Assembly: GCF_001999245.1 (NCBI RefSeq)
Contig: NZ_CP019630.1
Location: forward strand, 930,001-994,000
DNA: 64,000 bases
Source of the DNA: Roseibium algicola
GTDB lineage: Bacteria; Pseudomonadota; Alphaproteobacteria; Rhizobiales; Stappiaceae
Reading direction: 5' to 3'
In this document: piece after piece, positions 35,134 to 43,727 of the stretch
Numbering within the stretch: position 1 is the stretch's first letter
Layout of the letters: every line of letters begins with the position of its first letter
Translations under genes and position numbers: made by a program
Notes under the pieces: model-generated
Database searches by the model: none
Told to the model about the DNA's origin: nothing
What the model saw: the letters and a program-made list of their open reading frames with translations, nothing else

Positions 35134-36053
35134 GACGACCTCCCTGCCAGAAGCTTGCCGAAAAGACCGGTGACACCATTCGGCAGGAAATAGACGATCA
35201 AAAGAAAAGCGAGCCCCAGAACCAGCGTGGTGGCATTGGGGAAAGAGACAGAAATCACCTCCCAGAGGAGCGTGAAGGGAAGAACGCCCAGAAGCGGGCC
35301 GTAAAGTTTCCGCGTGCCCCCCAGAAGAGCCATGATGACAACGACGAAACTGAGTTCCGGCGAGAACACGACATTCGGTTCGATGTAGTAGTAGCGCGGT
35401 GCGACGATGGCACCGACGAGAGCGGCGACGAAGCCGGTGGTCATGAACATCAGGACCTTTGTGCGCGCGGTGTTGATGCCGACATGACGCGCCACAGCCT
35501 CGTCATTGCCGAGAATGCGCAGCGCGAACCCGAGCCGCGACCGCCCAAGCCACCAGCCGAACACGAACACGGCGGCAAGAACGGCAAGCAGCATCCAGTA
35601 GATATGCGTTTCATCCAGGTCGGTGAGCACATAGAGCCCGCGGCTGCCGAGGAAGTTATTCTGCACCCAGCTGACGAGGTTGCGGACCATTTCCGCAAGA
35701 CCGAGCGTGAAGATGACGAAATAGACACCGGACAGGCGCAGGGTTGCCCAGCCGATCACCGCCGCGAGCGCTGTCGCGACAACGGGGGCGAGCGCCGCCA
35801 TGGCCCAGAAGCTCTGGTCGTAGTCGCTCATGCCGAGGCCGACCAGATAACCACCGATGCCGAAAAAGGCGCCCGTCGACAGGGCAATGTAATGGGTCGG
35901 CCCGGAAAACAGCGACCATGAAGTGGCAAGGGCGGCATACATGAGAACGGTTACGGCGATCGACAGCCAGTAGCCGTCTGCAACAAAGGGAACGCATGCG
36001 GCGGCGGCCAGAAGCGCTGCGGCGCCGGGCATCGCAAGGGCTGAAATGTTCAT
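35130..36053 (-). CDS. livM: Liv-type ABC transporter permease (LivM)
   Basis: A 307-residue inner-membrane permease with eight to ten hydrophobic segments and the family loop near R187-NDEAVARHVGINTARTKV, which docks on the ATPase. It overlaps the genes on both sides by four bases (ATGA), so translation is coupled through the operon. Substrate class: hydrophobic amino acids, amides or aromatic acids in characterised relatives. Confidence 0.92.
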   Translation of the reverse strand: MNISALAMPGAAALLAAAACVPFVADGYWLSIAVTVLMYAALATSWSLFSGPTHYIALSTGAFFGIGGYLVGLGMSDYDQSFWAMAALAPVVATALAAVIGWATLRLSGVYFVIFTLGLAEMVRNLVSWVQNNFLGSRGLYVLTDLDETHIYWMLLAVLAAVFVFGWWLGRSRLGFALRILGNDEAVARHVGINTARTKVLMFMTTGFVAALVGAIVAPRYYYIEPNVVFSPELSFVVVIMALLGGTRKLYGPLLGVLPFTLLWEVISVSFPNATTLVLGLAFLLIVYFLPNGVTGLFGKLLAGRSS

Positions 36054-36913
36054 GCGGGTCTCCTGCCAAACAGGCCCTGGGGTCGAAACAGGAGAACAAG
36101 CAGAAAGATCGTGTAGGCAGCAGCCAGGGTCAGCCCCGGATCGATCAGCGTCGCCACGGCGGTTTCCACCACGCCCAGGATCAGCGCAGCCACAATCGCC
36201 CCGCGAATGTCGCCGACCCCGCCCATGATCACGATGATCAACGCCTTCATGGTGAAGATGACACCCAACGACGGATCAAGCGTGACGAAGGTTGAAATCA
36301 GCACGCCCCCCATCGCCGTGATCGTGCCGCCGATGGCAAAGGCCAGCGCACTGATGCGTTCGACGTTGATGCCGACAAGACCGGCTGCCATCGGACTGAC
36401 GGCAACAGCCCGGACAGCCAATCCGGCGTTGGACCGGTTCAGCCAGAGATAAAGCGCCAGACTGATGGCCACGGCCCCGCCGAAGGCAACCAGCCGGTTG
36501 GCGGCAACCGTCGTTCCGGCAACGTCCACCGGAACGGCAAGGAAGGAATAGGCAAACAGTTCCGGATAGATCAACACCATGGTGCCCACCAGAATGAATG
36601 CCATTCCGAAGGTTGCCAGAATGGAGTCCACCTCCAGCTGGCCTTGCGTTCTCGCCCGCCGGACAAGCGGCAGAAGCAGGACGCGGTAGACAAGCCAGCT
36701 GGTTGCGAACGCCAATGGCGCCACGAGGAACACCGTGATCAGCGGACTTATGCTAGCCGCGGTAAAGGCAAGAAACGACGCCAGTGCCCCCATGACCAGA
36801 ACCTCGCCATTGGCAAGGTTCATGATCCGGGCGACGCCGTATTGCAGATTGAGCCCCATGGCTATGAGCGCATAGGTTCCGCCCAGAAGCAGGCCGGAAA
36901 TCAGGATGTCCAT
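36050..36913 (-). CDS. livH: Liv-type ABC transporter permease (LivH)
   Basis: A 287-residue inner-membrane permease with about eight TM segments. The N-terminal family motif LLLGGTYALIAMGLNLQYGV (8-27) and the ATPase-docking loop (RAVAVSPMAAGLVGINVERI) are clear. It lies 59 bases after the substrate-binding-protein gene and overlaps the LivM-like gene by four bases. Confidence 0.92.
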   Translation of the reverse strand: MDILISGLLLGGTYALIAMGLNLQYGVARIMNLANGEVLVMGALASFLAFTAASISPLITVFLVAPLAFATSWLVYRVLLLPLVRRARTQGQLEVDSILATFGMAFILVGTMVLIYPELFAYSFLAVPVDVAGTTVAANRLVAFGGAVAISLALYLWLNRSNAGLAVRAVAVSPMAAGLVGINVERISALAFAIGGTITAMGGVLISTFVTLDPSLGVIFTMKALIIVIMGGVGDIRGAIVAALILGVVETAVATLIDPGLTLAAAYTIFLLVLLFRPQGLFGRRPA

Positions 36914-36972
36914 CTAAACTACCAATTCGCGAGACGATCCGGACCGGCCTGAGCCGGCCGGTCCGAAGGTCT

Positions 36973-38166
36973 TCAGTTCCAGCCTTCCTTGGCGACCGGC
37001 TCGACCGCAACCGGGACACCGACGCCGGCGACGGCATTGAACTGGCCGTCGTGCCACTGGCCCACCGTCCAGTAGTGCTTCGATTCATTGTGCTTGTCGA
37101 AGCTGATCGTGCCGAGGGCGGTGTCAAAGCTGTTGGCCTTGATGTACTCGGTCACGGCCTCGCGGTCCGTACTGTCAGCCCCTTCGATCGCCTGTTCCAG
37201 AACCTGCAGGCTGGCATAGTAGGTGGCTGCGGCCCAATATTCAGGCTGGTTGCCATGAAGCGCGTTGAAGGCCGTGCGGTATTCCGTCATCGGCTCCAGA
37301 TCGAGATTGACGCCCCCTGCCCCGAGATTACCTTCGATCTTGCTGCCGAATTTGCCGGCGTAGGCGGGAAACGCTGTCGCGACCGCCGTGTAGAAGGCGC
37401 CGACATCGAGATTTTCAATGATCGCCTGTTCCGTCAGAGCAAAGGTATCCGGCGGGTAGGAAAAGGCGATGAACGCATCCGGTTCGGTCGCCTTGGCTCC
37501 CTTGACCACCGGGGACAGATCCGCCGTGCCGAGGGGGTAGGACTTGTCGAAGACAATCTCGTAGCCAGCTGCCGGCAGAACTTCACGGGCGACGGCAGCA
37601 AGCTCTATGCCGAAGGCATCTGCGACGTTGACCATGGCCACCTTGTTGCCGATGGCACCGTTGTCACGAAGCTTGTTCAAGGTGTCGCGCAGGCCCTCGA
37701 CAAAACCGGTCGTGTTGCCGAGGGTGAAGAACATGTTCGGAAACCGTTCGGAAAGTTCCTCGATCTCGTCGGTGATGTTGGTCACCGAGATTTGCGGATA
37801 TCCGTATTTTGCGAAGATCGGAGCAGCTGCCGCGTTGAAACCGGTGCCCCAGGGCGTCAGCAGAAAATCGACTTCATCCTGCGTGGCGAGACGCTGCACC
37901 GCCTTGATCATCTCGGCCGGATTGGATTTGTCGTCATATTCGACCAGTTCCACAGGACGGCGCTCGCCGCCGACCATCAGGCCGCCGCGTCCGTTCACCT
38001 GGCTAACCCAGAGCTCCACATTCGGGCTGTGGCTGGCAGCATCACCTCCTGCCGCCGGACCGGTCATATGCACCACGCGGCCGATCTTGATCGGGTCCGC
38101 GGCAAAGGCCGTGGAGGCCAGCAGCGCCGCGGCAAGCGCGGTCGCTCCAAAAACTATTCTACGCAT
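36973..38166 (-). CDS. Periplasmic substrate-binding protein of the Liv-type importer
   Basis: A 397-residue type I periplasmic binding protein (LivJ/AmiC-like, Peripla_BP_6) with a signal peptide (about 1-22, cleaved after STAFA). GGAGGAG is upstream of the ATG. It delivers the ligand to the LivHM permease. The neighbouring aldehyde dehydrogenase and GntR-FCD regulator point to an aromatic or carboxylic acid ligand more than to leucine, but this cannot be read from the sequence. Confidence 0.9.
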   Translation of the reverse strand: MRRIVFGATALAAALLASTAFAADPIKIGRVVHMTGPAAGGDAASHSPNVELWVSQVNGRGGLMVGGERRPVELVEYDDKSNPAEMIKAVQRLATQDEVDFLLTPWGTGFNAAAAPIFAKYGYPQISVTNITDEIEELSERFPNMFFTLGNTTGFVEGLRDTLNKLRDNGAIGNKVAMVNVADAFGIELAAVAREVLPAAGYEIVFDKSYPLGTADLSPVVKGAKATEPDAFIAFSYPPDTFALTEQAIIENLDVGAFYTAVATAFPAYAGKFGSKIEGNLGAGGVNLDLEPMTEYRTAFNALHGNQPEYWAAATYYASLQVLEQAIEGADSTDREAVTEYIKANSFDTALGTISFDKHNESKHYWTVGQWHDGQFNAVAGVGVPVAVEPVAKEGWN

Positions 38167-38216
38167 CAGAACTCCTCCCAGTCGCGCAGATCATGCGTTT
38201 GATCGCGCCTCAACTT

Positions 38217-38308
38217 TGTATCCATAAATTTTCAACTTTGCAACATATTGCATCCAATAATGGTGATTTCAGAAATTTTGTAATGACAATGCGCTATTTT
38301 TGGATACA
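38217..38308. promoter_or_regulatory. Paired GntR-type operator candidates
   Basis: TGTATCCA at 38217-38224 and its exact inverse TGGATACA at 38301-38308. Each differs by one base from the palindrome TGTATACA, close to known FCD-type GntR operators, and each is followed by TAAAT. The two are 84 bases apart, eight helical turns, in the divergent region between the binding-protein gene and the GntR gene. They could allow looping and joint control of both directions. Confidence 0.6.
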
Positions 38309-38378
38309 TAAATATGAAAATGCTCATGATAAGGTCCATGCCTTCGAACAGGTATGGATCCGAAAATGGCAAGGACAG

Positions 38379-39080
38379 ATGACGACCAAGGCAAATGAAA
38401 CAGCCCCGTCCGACAAGCGCGTGCTGGCAGTTCTTCATCGCATGATCATGGACGGCTCGCTGGCACCGGGCTCGAAGATCAGCGAAGTGAGCGTCGCCGA
38501 CATGTTCGACGTGTCGCGAACACCTGCGCGGCTGGCACTGCGCGCGCTGGAGGTGGAAGGTCTCATCAAGAAGCGTGACGGTCGCGGCTTCACGGTGCAG
38601 GAATTCAATCTGGGCGACATCAAGCATGCCTACGAGGTGCGCGGTGTACTGGAAGGCCTGGCTGCCGGCACGCTTGCCAAGAGCGGCATGAGCAAGGACG
38701 TCGAGGCGACGCTGAAATCCGTCATCAAGGACATGGACATCGCGCTAACCGACACATCGGCGGATGGTGACAAGATCTCGCGCTATCAGGACGGCAATGT
38801 CGCCTTTCACGAGACGATCATGCGCCAGTGCGGCAACGACTACATCGGCTATGCGTTCGATCGCATGGAAAGCCTCCCGATGCTCAAGCTGGGCACGGTG
38901 GTGTTCAGCGCCGACAAGGCCGAAGAAGACATGATGCGCCTGCGCCTGGGCAACATGCAGCACCGCCTCATCTTCGACGCGATCTCGAAACGCGACCCAC
39001 AGCGCGCTGAATCGATCATGCGCGAACACGCCAACCAGACACTCGTCTACTCCGCCCTGTTCGCAGGCCCGGACAACTGA
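38379..39080 (+). CDS. GntR-family regulator, FCD subfamily
   Basis: A 233-residue regulator. The N-terminal winged helix-turn-helix (about 12-75, including SVADMFDVSRTPARLALRAL) precedes an all-helical FCD ligand-binding domain with candidate metal ligands (Asp/His in GNVAFHETIM and the C-terminal MREHANQT). ATG at 38379 has AAGGA just upstream; the frame is open for 62 more codons, but that part lacks protein character and holds the putative operator. It is followed 35 bases later by the aldehyde dehydrogenase gene and probably represses both it and the importer until the ligand is present. Confidence 0.85.
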   Translation: MTTKANETAPSDKRVLAVLHRMIMDGSLAPGSKISEVSVADMFDVSRTPARLALRALEVEGLIKKRDGRGFTVQEFNLGDIKHAYEVRGVLEGLAAGTLAKSGMSKDVEATLKSVIKDMDIALTDTSADGDKISRYQDGNVAFHETIMRQCGNDYIGYAFDRMESLPMLKLGTVVFSADKAEEDMMRLRLGNMQHRLIFDAISKRDPQRAESIMREHANQTLVYSALFAGPDN

Positions 39081-39115
39081 CGGAACCAAACAAGACCAAC
39101 ACAACGGAGGATCCC

Positions 39116-40564
39116 ATGGACTACGGCCTTTTCATCGACAACGAGGACCAGGCAGCCAGCAACGCGGCAGTCTTCGAACGCAAGAACCCGGTCAGCGGCG
39201 AACGCGCCAGCGTGGCGGCGGCCGCGGTGGCGGCCGACGTCGACAAGGCTGTGCAGTCAGCGCAGGCTGCCTTTGCCGCGTGGTCGAAGACTGGCCCGAG
39301 CGAACGGCGCAAGATCCTCAACAAGGCTGCCGATCTCATGGAAGAACGCACGCCGCAGTTCGTTGAGGTCGGCATTCGCGAGACAGGGGCGACCGCGCCA
39401 TGGCTCGGTTTCAACAACATGTTCGCCGCCAAGATCCTGCGTGAAGCGGCCGCTTCCACCACTCAGATCAAGGGCGAGATCATCCCCTCCGACAAGCCCG
39501 GCTCCTTTTCCATGGGGTACCGCCAGCCCGTGGGCGTTCTGGTCGGCATGGCGCCGTGGAACGCTCCGACCATTCTGGGTGTCCGCTGTTTCGCGCTGCC
39601 GATTGCTTGCGGCAACACGGTGGTGATGAAGGCCTCCGAGAAATGCCCGGGCCTGCACAGGCTTCTGGGTGACGTCATGGCTGATGCGGGCTTGCCCAAG
39701 GGCGTCCTGAACATCCTGACCCACGATGCAGCTGACGCTCCCGAAGTGGTCAACGCGCTGGTCGACCACCCGCTGACGCGCCGGATCAACTTTACCGGAT
39801 CTACCCGCGTTGGCCGGATCATCGCAGAGCGTGCTGCCAAGCACCTGAAACCCTGCCTTCTGGAACTCGGCGGCAAGGCTTCACTGGTGGTGCTCGACGA
39901 TGCCGATCTCGACGGTGCGGTCAATGCGGCCCGGTTCGGCGCTTTCATGAACCAGGGACAGATCTGCATGTCCACGGAAAAAGTTGTTGTCGATCAGTCC
40001 GTTGCAGACGTCTTTGCGGAGAAATTCGCGGCCAGCGCCAGCGCTCTCAAAGTGGGCGCGCCAACCGAACAGGTTCATATCGGTTCGGTTGTCGATCGCG
40101 ACACGGTCGACCATGTCAAAGCCCTGATTGACGACGCCGTTGCGAAAGGCGCAAAGGTTCTGTGCGGCGGCGTGCCGGAGGAAGGCACCGTGATGGCCCC
40201 GACCATCGTCGATCTGGTTACTCCGGAGATGCGCATCTACGGCGAAGAAAGCTTCGGTCCTGTCACCACGATGATCCGCGCCCGCGACACCGCCCATGCC
40301 ATCGAGATCGCCAACGACACGGACTACGGCCTTTCGGCTGCCGTCTTCGGGCAGGATACCCGCAGGGCTCTGGAAGTTGCCAAGGACATCCAGTCCGGCA
40401 TCTGCCACATCAATGGCCCGACTGTCTTTGACGAAGCGCAGATGCCTTTCGGCGGCGTGAAATCCTCCGGCTATGGCCGCTTCGGCGGTACGGCAGGCAT
40501 CAACGAGTTCACGGAACTGCGCTGGATCACCATCGAAGACCCCGGTCAGGGCTATCCGATCTGA
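39116..40564 (+). CDS. NAD(P)-dependent aldehyde dehydrogenase
   Basis: A 482-residue ALDH-superfamily enzyme oxidising an aldehyde to the acid. The catalytic nucleophile is Cys284 (QGQICMS) and the general base Glu250 (LLELGGK). The Rossmann motif FTGSTRVG is at about 226-233 and MAPWNAP at 145-151. It resembles the benzaldehyde/vanillin/salicylaldehyde dehydrogenase branch, so an aromatic aldehyde is a fair guess. GGAGG lies upstream of the ATG. It is probably co-transcribed with the GntR gene. Confidence 0.88.
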   Translation: MDYGLFIDNEDQAASNAAVFERKNPVSGERASVAAAAVAADVDKAVQSAQAAFAAWSKTGPSERRKILNKAADLMEERTPQFVEVGIRETGATAPWLGFNNMFAAKILREAAASTTQIKGEIIPSDKPGSFSMGYRQPVGVLVGMAPWNAPTILGVRCFALPIACGNTVVMKASEKCPGLHRLLGDVMADAGLPKGVLNILTHDAADAPEVVNALVDHPLTRRINFTGSTRVGRIIAERAAKHLKPCLLELGGKASLVVLDDADLDGAVNAARFGAFMNQGQICMSTEKVVVDQSVADVFAEKFAASASALKVGAPTEQVHIGSVVDRDTVDHVKALIDDAVAKGAKVLCGGVPEEGTVMAPTIVDLVTPEMRIYGEESFGPVTTMIRARDTAHAIEIANDTDYGLSAAVFGQDTRRALEVAKDIQSGICHINGPTVFDEAQMPFGGVKSSGYGRFGGTAGINEFTELRWITIEDPGQGYPI

Positions 40565-40582
40565 TCCATCACCGGTAAGTCG

Positions 40583-40618
40583 CCGCCTCCCCCCCCCCTG
40601 AGAGTGTGCGGGAGGCGG
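40583..40618. terminator. GC-rich hairpin with a run of ten cytosines
   Basis: CCGCCTCCC (40583-40591) pairs with GGGAGGCGG (40610-40618), just after the aldehyde dehydrogenase stop. Inside the left arm and loop is C10 at 40589-40598. The hairpin is followed by only TT, so it is at best a weak intrinsic terminator. The homopolymer is a length-variable tract but lies outside any gene. Confidence 0.5.
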
Positions 40619-40826
40619 TTGAGCCAAATCACTTTCACCAGAGGCCCCGCAGCAAGGCTTGCCGAGGCTGTGCTGGGGCTTGCCTCCTTTGCAAGGCCCG
40701 CCGGGCGGGACGCTGCGTCATCTGGCTTAAACAGGTGTGCCTTCACGCACTGTTAACCATAAATTGCAATACCTGACACACCAATAGCGCGCATTCCCGC
40801 GTAATCAGACAAGCGGTGTTTCAGCC

Positions 40827-41642
40827 ATGAAAAGACTATTGCAGTCCCTTCCGATTGCGGCCTTCCTTGCGCTTTCTTCGGCGCCCCTTGCCTCCGCTGC
40901 GGATGTCTACTCAGGGCCCGGCGAGCTCTATCAGCCATCGACACTGCGCGGCAGCATCGGTCTGCGATACTGGTACAGCCAATCGCGCTCCGATCTGGAC
41001 AACAGCGGCTTCGACATTTCCAGCACGGATAATGTGACCTCGCACACCGCTGAACTGGTCGGAACGCTCGAGGACACGACGTCCAACACCTTCTTCAGGG
41101 GCTATGTCGGCCTCGGCAGGAGCGACGGCGGCGATGTGCATTTCTCTGGCTACGAGATGGACGAAACCGATGAGACCTCGCTCGGATATGTTGTTCTCGA
41201 CGGCGGCTGGGGCTTTGCGCAATTTGCAAACAACCAGGTGCGGCTGAAGGGGTTCGTCGGCTACCAGTACCTGTCCGACGACGTTTCGGCGAAATACGGA
41301 AACCTGACCGTCGAACAGTCCCGCGACTGGCATGCGATCCGCCTGGGAATGACTGCTGAAGGCGACATCGGCCAACGCGCCGGCTGGTCCGTTGACGTCG
41401 CAGGTGTCCCCTGGAGCTACAACAAGATAGAAACCTGGGAAAGCGACTGGACCTATGGTCTGGAAGCAGATGCGATGCTGAATGTCGACCTGACCAAGAA
41501 CTGGCAACTGGGCGTCGGTGGCCGTTACTGGTGGCTCCAATCGAATTTCGACCGCAGATATGTCGTCACCGGCGAGAAAGTGGTTCTCGACCAGAACTAT
41601 CACCGCTACGGCCTGCTGCTGGAAAGCAAATACACCTTCTAG
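40827..41642 (+). CDS. Outer-membrane beta-barrel protein of unknown role
   Basis: A 271-residue protein with a signal peptide (about 1-24, cleaved near ASAAD), alternating amphipathic beta strands rich in Tyr and Trp, and a C-terminal Phe in SKYTF, the signal used by the BAM complex. It resembles the cellulose-biosynthesis BcsS-type or general outer-membrane barrel proteins of rhizobia, but no cellulose genes are near. It stands alone with its own terminator at about 41723-41748. Confidence 0.75.
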   Translation: MKRLLQSLPIAAFLALSSAPLASAADVYSGPGELYQPSTLRGSIGLRYWYSQSRSDLDNSGFDISSTDNVTSHTAELVGTLEDTTSNTFFRGYVGLGRSDGGDVHFSGYEMDETDETSLGYVVLDGGWGFAQFANNQVRLKGFVGYQYLSDDVSAKYGNLTVEQSRDWHAIRLGMTAEGDIGQRAGWSVDVAGVPWSYNKIETWESDWTYGLEADAMLNVDLTKNWQLGVGGRYWWLQSNFDRRYVVTGEKVVLDQNYHRYGLLLESKYTF

Positions 41643-41722
41643 AACGTATCGCGTTCAACCAGAAGGATCGCGCATCGCGATTTGCGCCAGGCAGCTTCCC
41701 GGAAAGACAGCACAGCCTTCAG

Positions 41723-41748
41723 AAAGGTCCGCGCACGCGGGCCTTTTT
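41723..41748 (+). terminator. Rho-independent terminator after the barrel gene
   Basis: Stem AAAGGTCCGCG (41723-41733) with CGCGGGCCTTT (41737-41747), one G-U pair, three-base loop, followed by TT. It lies 80 bases downstream of the outer-membrane protein stop. Confidence 0.75.
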
Positions 41749-41837
41749 CGTATAAACAGACGAAACGGAAACCATTTGCTCCCGAAAGGTCTGCGCACCT
41801 TCATCCGGAGCTCCCTCACCGCCTTAAAGAGCCAGAG

Positions 41838-42185
41838 ATGCCGAACAGCCTCGCCGCCACCTATCTTTTTCTCGTCGCGGCCATCGTCGCCGAGGTGATC
41901 GCAACTTCCGCACTGGCAAAAACCGAAAATTTCACCCGCCTGCTGCCGTCGATCGTCACCGTGGCCGGTTATGCGATCTCTTTCTGGCTGCTGTCCTATC
42001 CGATTCGCGTTTTGCCGACGGGAATCGTCTACGCAATCTGGTCCGGAGCAGGCATCGTTCTCATCACCATGGTCGCCTGGCTGGTGTTCGATCAGAAACT
42101 CGACCTGCCGGCCCTGATCGGCCTTGGACTGATCCTTAGCGGGGTGGTGATCATCAATGTTTTCTCAAAATCGGTAGGCCATTAG
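41838..42185 (+). CDS. Small multidrug resistance (SMR) family transporter
   Basis: A 115-residue inner-membrane protein with four TM helices. The essential membrane-embedded glutamate of the EmrE/QacE/SugE family is Glu19 (IVAEVIAT). The PTGIVYAIWSG motif in helix 3 is typical of EmrE-type drug exporters more than of SugE. It likely exports cationic compounds by proton antiport as a dimer. ATG at 41838 is chosen because it fits the family N terminus. It is followed by a strong terminator. Confidence 0.9.
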   Translation: MPNSLAATYLFLVAAIVAEVIATSALAKTENFTRLLPSIVTVAGYAISFWLLSYPIRVLPTGIVYAIWSGAGIVLITMVAWLVFDQKLDLPALIGLGLILSGVVIINVFSKSVGH

Positions 42186-42214
42186 GCCAAAACGCCGAAG
42201 CAGCCCCAGAAACG

Positions 42215-42244
42215 AAAAAAGCTCCGGAAAACCGGAGCTTTTTT
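42215..42244. terminator. Bidirectional rho-independent terminator
   Basis: Stem GCTCCGG (42221-42227) with CCGGAGC (42232-42238), AAAA loop, with six A on the left and six T on the right. It lies between the SMR gene (plus) and tRNA-Leu (minus) and can end both transcripts. Confidence 0.88.
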
Positions 42245-42285
42245 AGATTGTTCTGGACCTTGGTAGTGTGTCCAAAACCGGAATT

Positions 42286-42372
42286 TGGTGCCCAGGAGAG
42301 GACTCGAACCTCCACGCCCTTGCGAGCGCTAGCACCTGAAGCTAGTGCGTCTACCAATTCCGCCACCTGGGC
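42286..42372 (-). tRNA. tRNA-Leu (anticodon CAG)
   Basis: Reads on the minus strand from GCCCAGG (42372) to CCTGGGC plus discriminator A and encoded CCA (42286-42288). The acceptor stem is fully paired. The anticodon stem CTAGC/GCTAG encloses the loop TTCAGGT with anticodon CAG. A long variable arm, as in Leu tRNAs, and the T loop GTTCGAGTC are present. It decodes CUG, the commonest Leu codon in GC-rich genomes. Confidence 0.97.
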
Positions 42373-42550
42373 TGTGAGGGGGGCTTTTAAGGGTGGTTCC
42401 GGGGCTTGTCAATCACTCTGTGTGACTTTTTTTATTCATTCACAGCCAGCCCTTCACAGACCCGCGGCAAAGGGCTAAGAAACTCCCAGACTGAGCCGGC
42501 CAAATTCCAGGCCGCCTCTCCTTTTGGACGCGACAGAAGGCATTTTCAGG

Positions 42551-43525
42551 ATGTCCACAGCACTTAACGGCAAACTCGTCACGGTTTTCGGCGGATCGGG
42601 ATTCCTTGGCCGTCATATCGTTCAGGCGCTCGCCAAGCGCGGTTACCGCGTGCGCGCAGCCGTCCGCCGTCCCGATCTGGCGACTCATCTTCAGCCGCTT
42701 GGCGCCGTTGGCCAGATCATGCCGGTACAGGCCAACCTGCGCTATCGCTGGTCGGTCGACCGGGCCGTGATCGGCGCGGATGCGGTGGTCAACGCCGTCG
42801 GCATCCTGGCCCCCAGCGGCAAACAGTCCTTCGACGCGGTGCAGAGTTTCGGTCCGCGAGCAATCGCGGAAGCCGCGCGTGCAGCAGGCCTTGATCGGAT
42901 CACGCATATCTCTGCCATCGGTGCGGACGCACAGAGCAGCTCTGCCTACGCCCGCTCCAAGGCGGTCGGCGAAGCCGGTGTTCTGGAAACCCTGCCCGGC
43001 AGCGTTATCCTGCGGCCATCCATCGTGTTCGGTCCGGAAGACAAGTTCTTCAACAAGTTTGCCGACATGGCCCGCTTCTCGCCTGTGCTGCCGCTGCTTG
43101 GTGGCGGCGAGTCCAAGTTCCAGCCGGTTTATGTCTGCGACGTTGCCGAAGCGGTTGCCCGCGCTGTCGATGGCCAGCTTGCCGGTGGCACCACGTATGA
43201 ACTCGGCGGCCCTGAAGTGAAAAGCTTCAAGTCTTGCCTGGAAGACGTTCTGGAAGTCACCCGCCGCAATCGCGTTCTGTTGCCGCTGCCCTTCCCGGTC
43301 GCATCTGCCATGGGCAAGGTTCTGCAGCTCTTCCCCTACGCGCCGTTCACCGCCGATCAGGTCGAGCTGCTGAAAACCGACAACGTGGTGTCTGACAAGG
43401 CCAAAGCGGAAGGCAGCACCCTGGAAGGCATCGGCATTCCCCCGGCAACGCTGGCAGCCGTTTTGCCGACCTACCTGGAACGCTACCGCGAACACGGCCA
43501 GTACGACGCGCACCGGCCGGCGTAA
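42551..43525 (+). CDS. NAD(P)-binding epimerase-like protein, complex I NDUFA9 family
   Basis: A 324-residue atypical short-chain dehydrogenase. The Rossmann motif is GGSGFLGRH at the N terminus and a YARSK motif (YxxxK-type) lies near residue 138. It belongs to the NDUFA9-like family, whose mitochondrial members are accessory complex I subunits; alphaproteobacterial homologues probably associate with the respiratory chain or act as oxidoreductases. ATG at 42551 fits the family N terminus; a TTG nine codons upstream is in frame. A terminator follows at 43551. Confidence 0.85.
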   Translation: MSTALNGKLVTVFGGSGFLGRHIVQALAKRGYRVRAAVRRPDLATHLQPLGAVGQIMPVQANLRYRWSVDRAVIGADAVVNAVGILAPSGKQSFDAVQSFGPRAIAEAARAAGLDRITHISAIGADAQSSSAYARSKAVGEAGVLETLPGSVILRPSIVFGPEDKFFNKFADMARFSPVLPLLGGGESKFQPVYVCDVAEAVARAVDGQLAGGTTYELGGPEVKSFKSCLEDVLEVTRRNRVLLPLPFPVASAMGKVLQLFPYAPFTADQVELLKTDNVVSDKAKAEGSTLEGIGIPPATLAAVLPTYLERYREHGQYDAHRPA

Positions 43526-43550
43526 GGCCTGCTTGCACCTGACTTCTTCG

Positions 43551-43576
43551 ACGGGCCCTTTGGGGCCCGTTTTCTG
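43551..43576 (+). terminator. Rho-independent terminator
   Basis: Stem ACGGGCCC (43551-43558) with GGGCCCGT (43563-43570), TTTG loop, followed by TTTCTG. It lies 25 bases after the NDUFA9-like gene. Confidence 0.8.
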
Positions 43577-43727
43577 TTGAAAGAAACTTGCCCGGTGCCG
43601 GGCGGGTATGCGCACTCCAGCAGTTCGTCTGCAAGCAGCACCGTTCATCTGCCGCCCCTACCCGGCACAGCTTTTCGTTGCCGCATCCCGCTCCTTCGCC
43701 TACCGTCAAAATTGACGGGAGGCGCAG

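Noticed and set aside
41760..41837. Guanidine riboswitch ahead of the SMR transporter
   Set aside because: I looked for the paired hairpins of guanidine-II elements and saw none; the protein also looks more EmrE-like than SugE-like.
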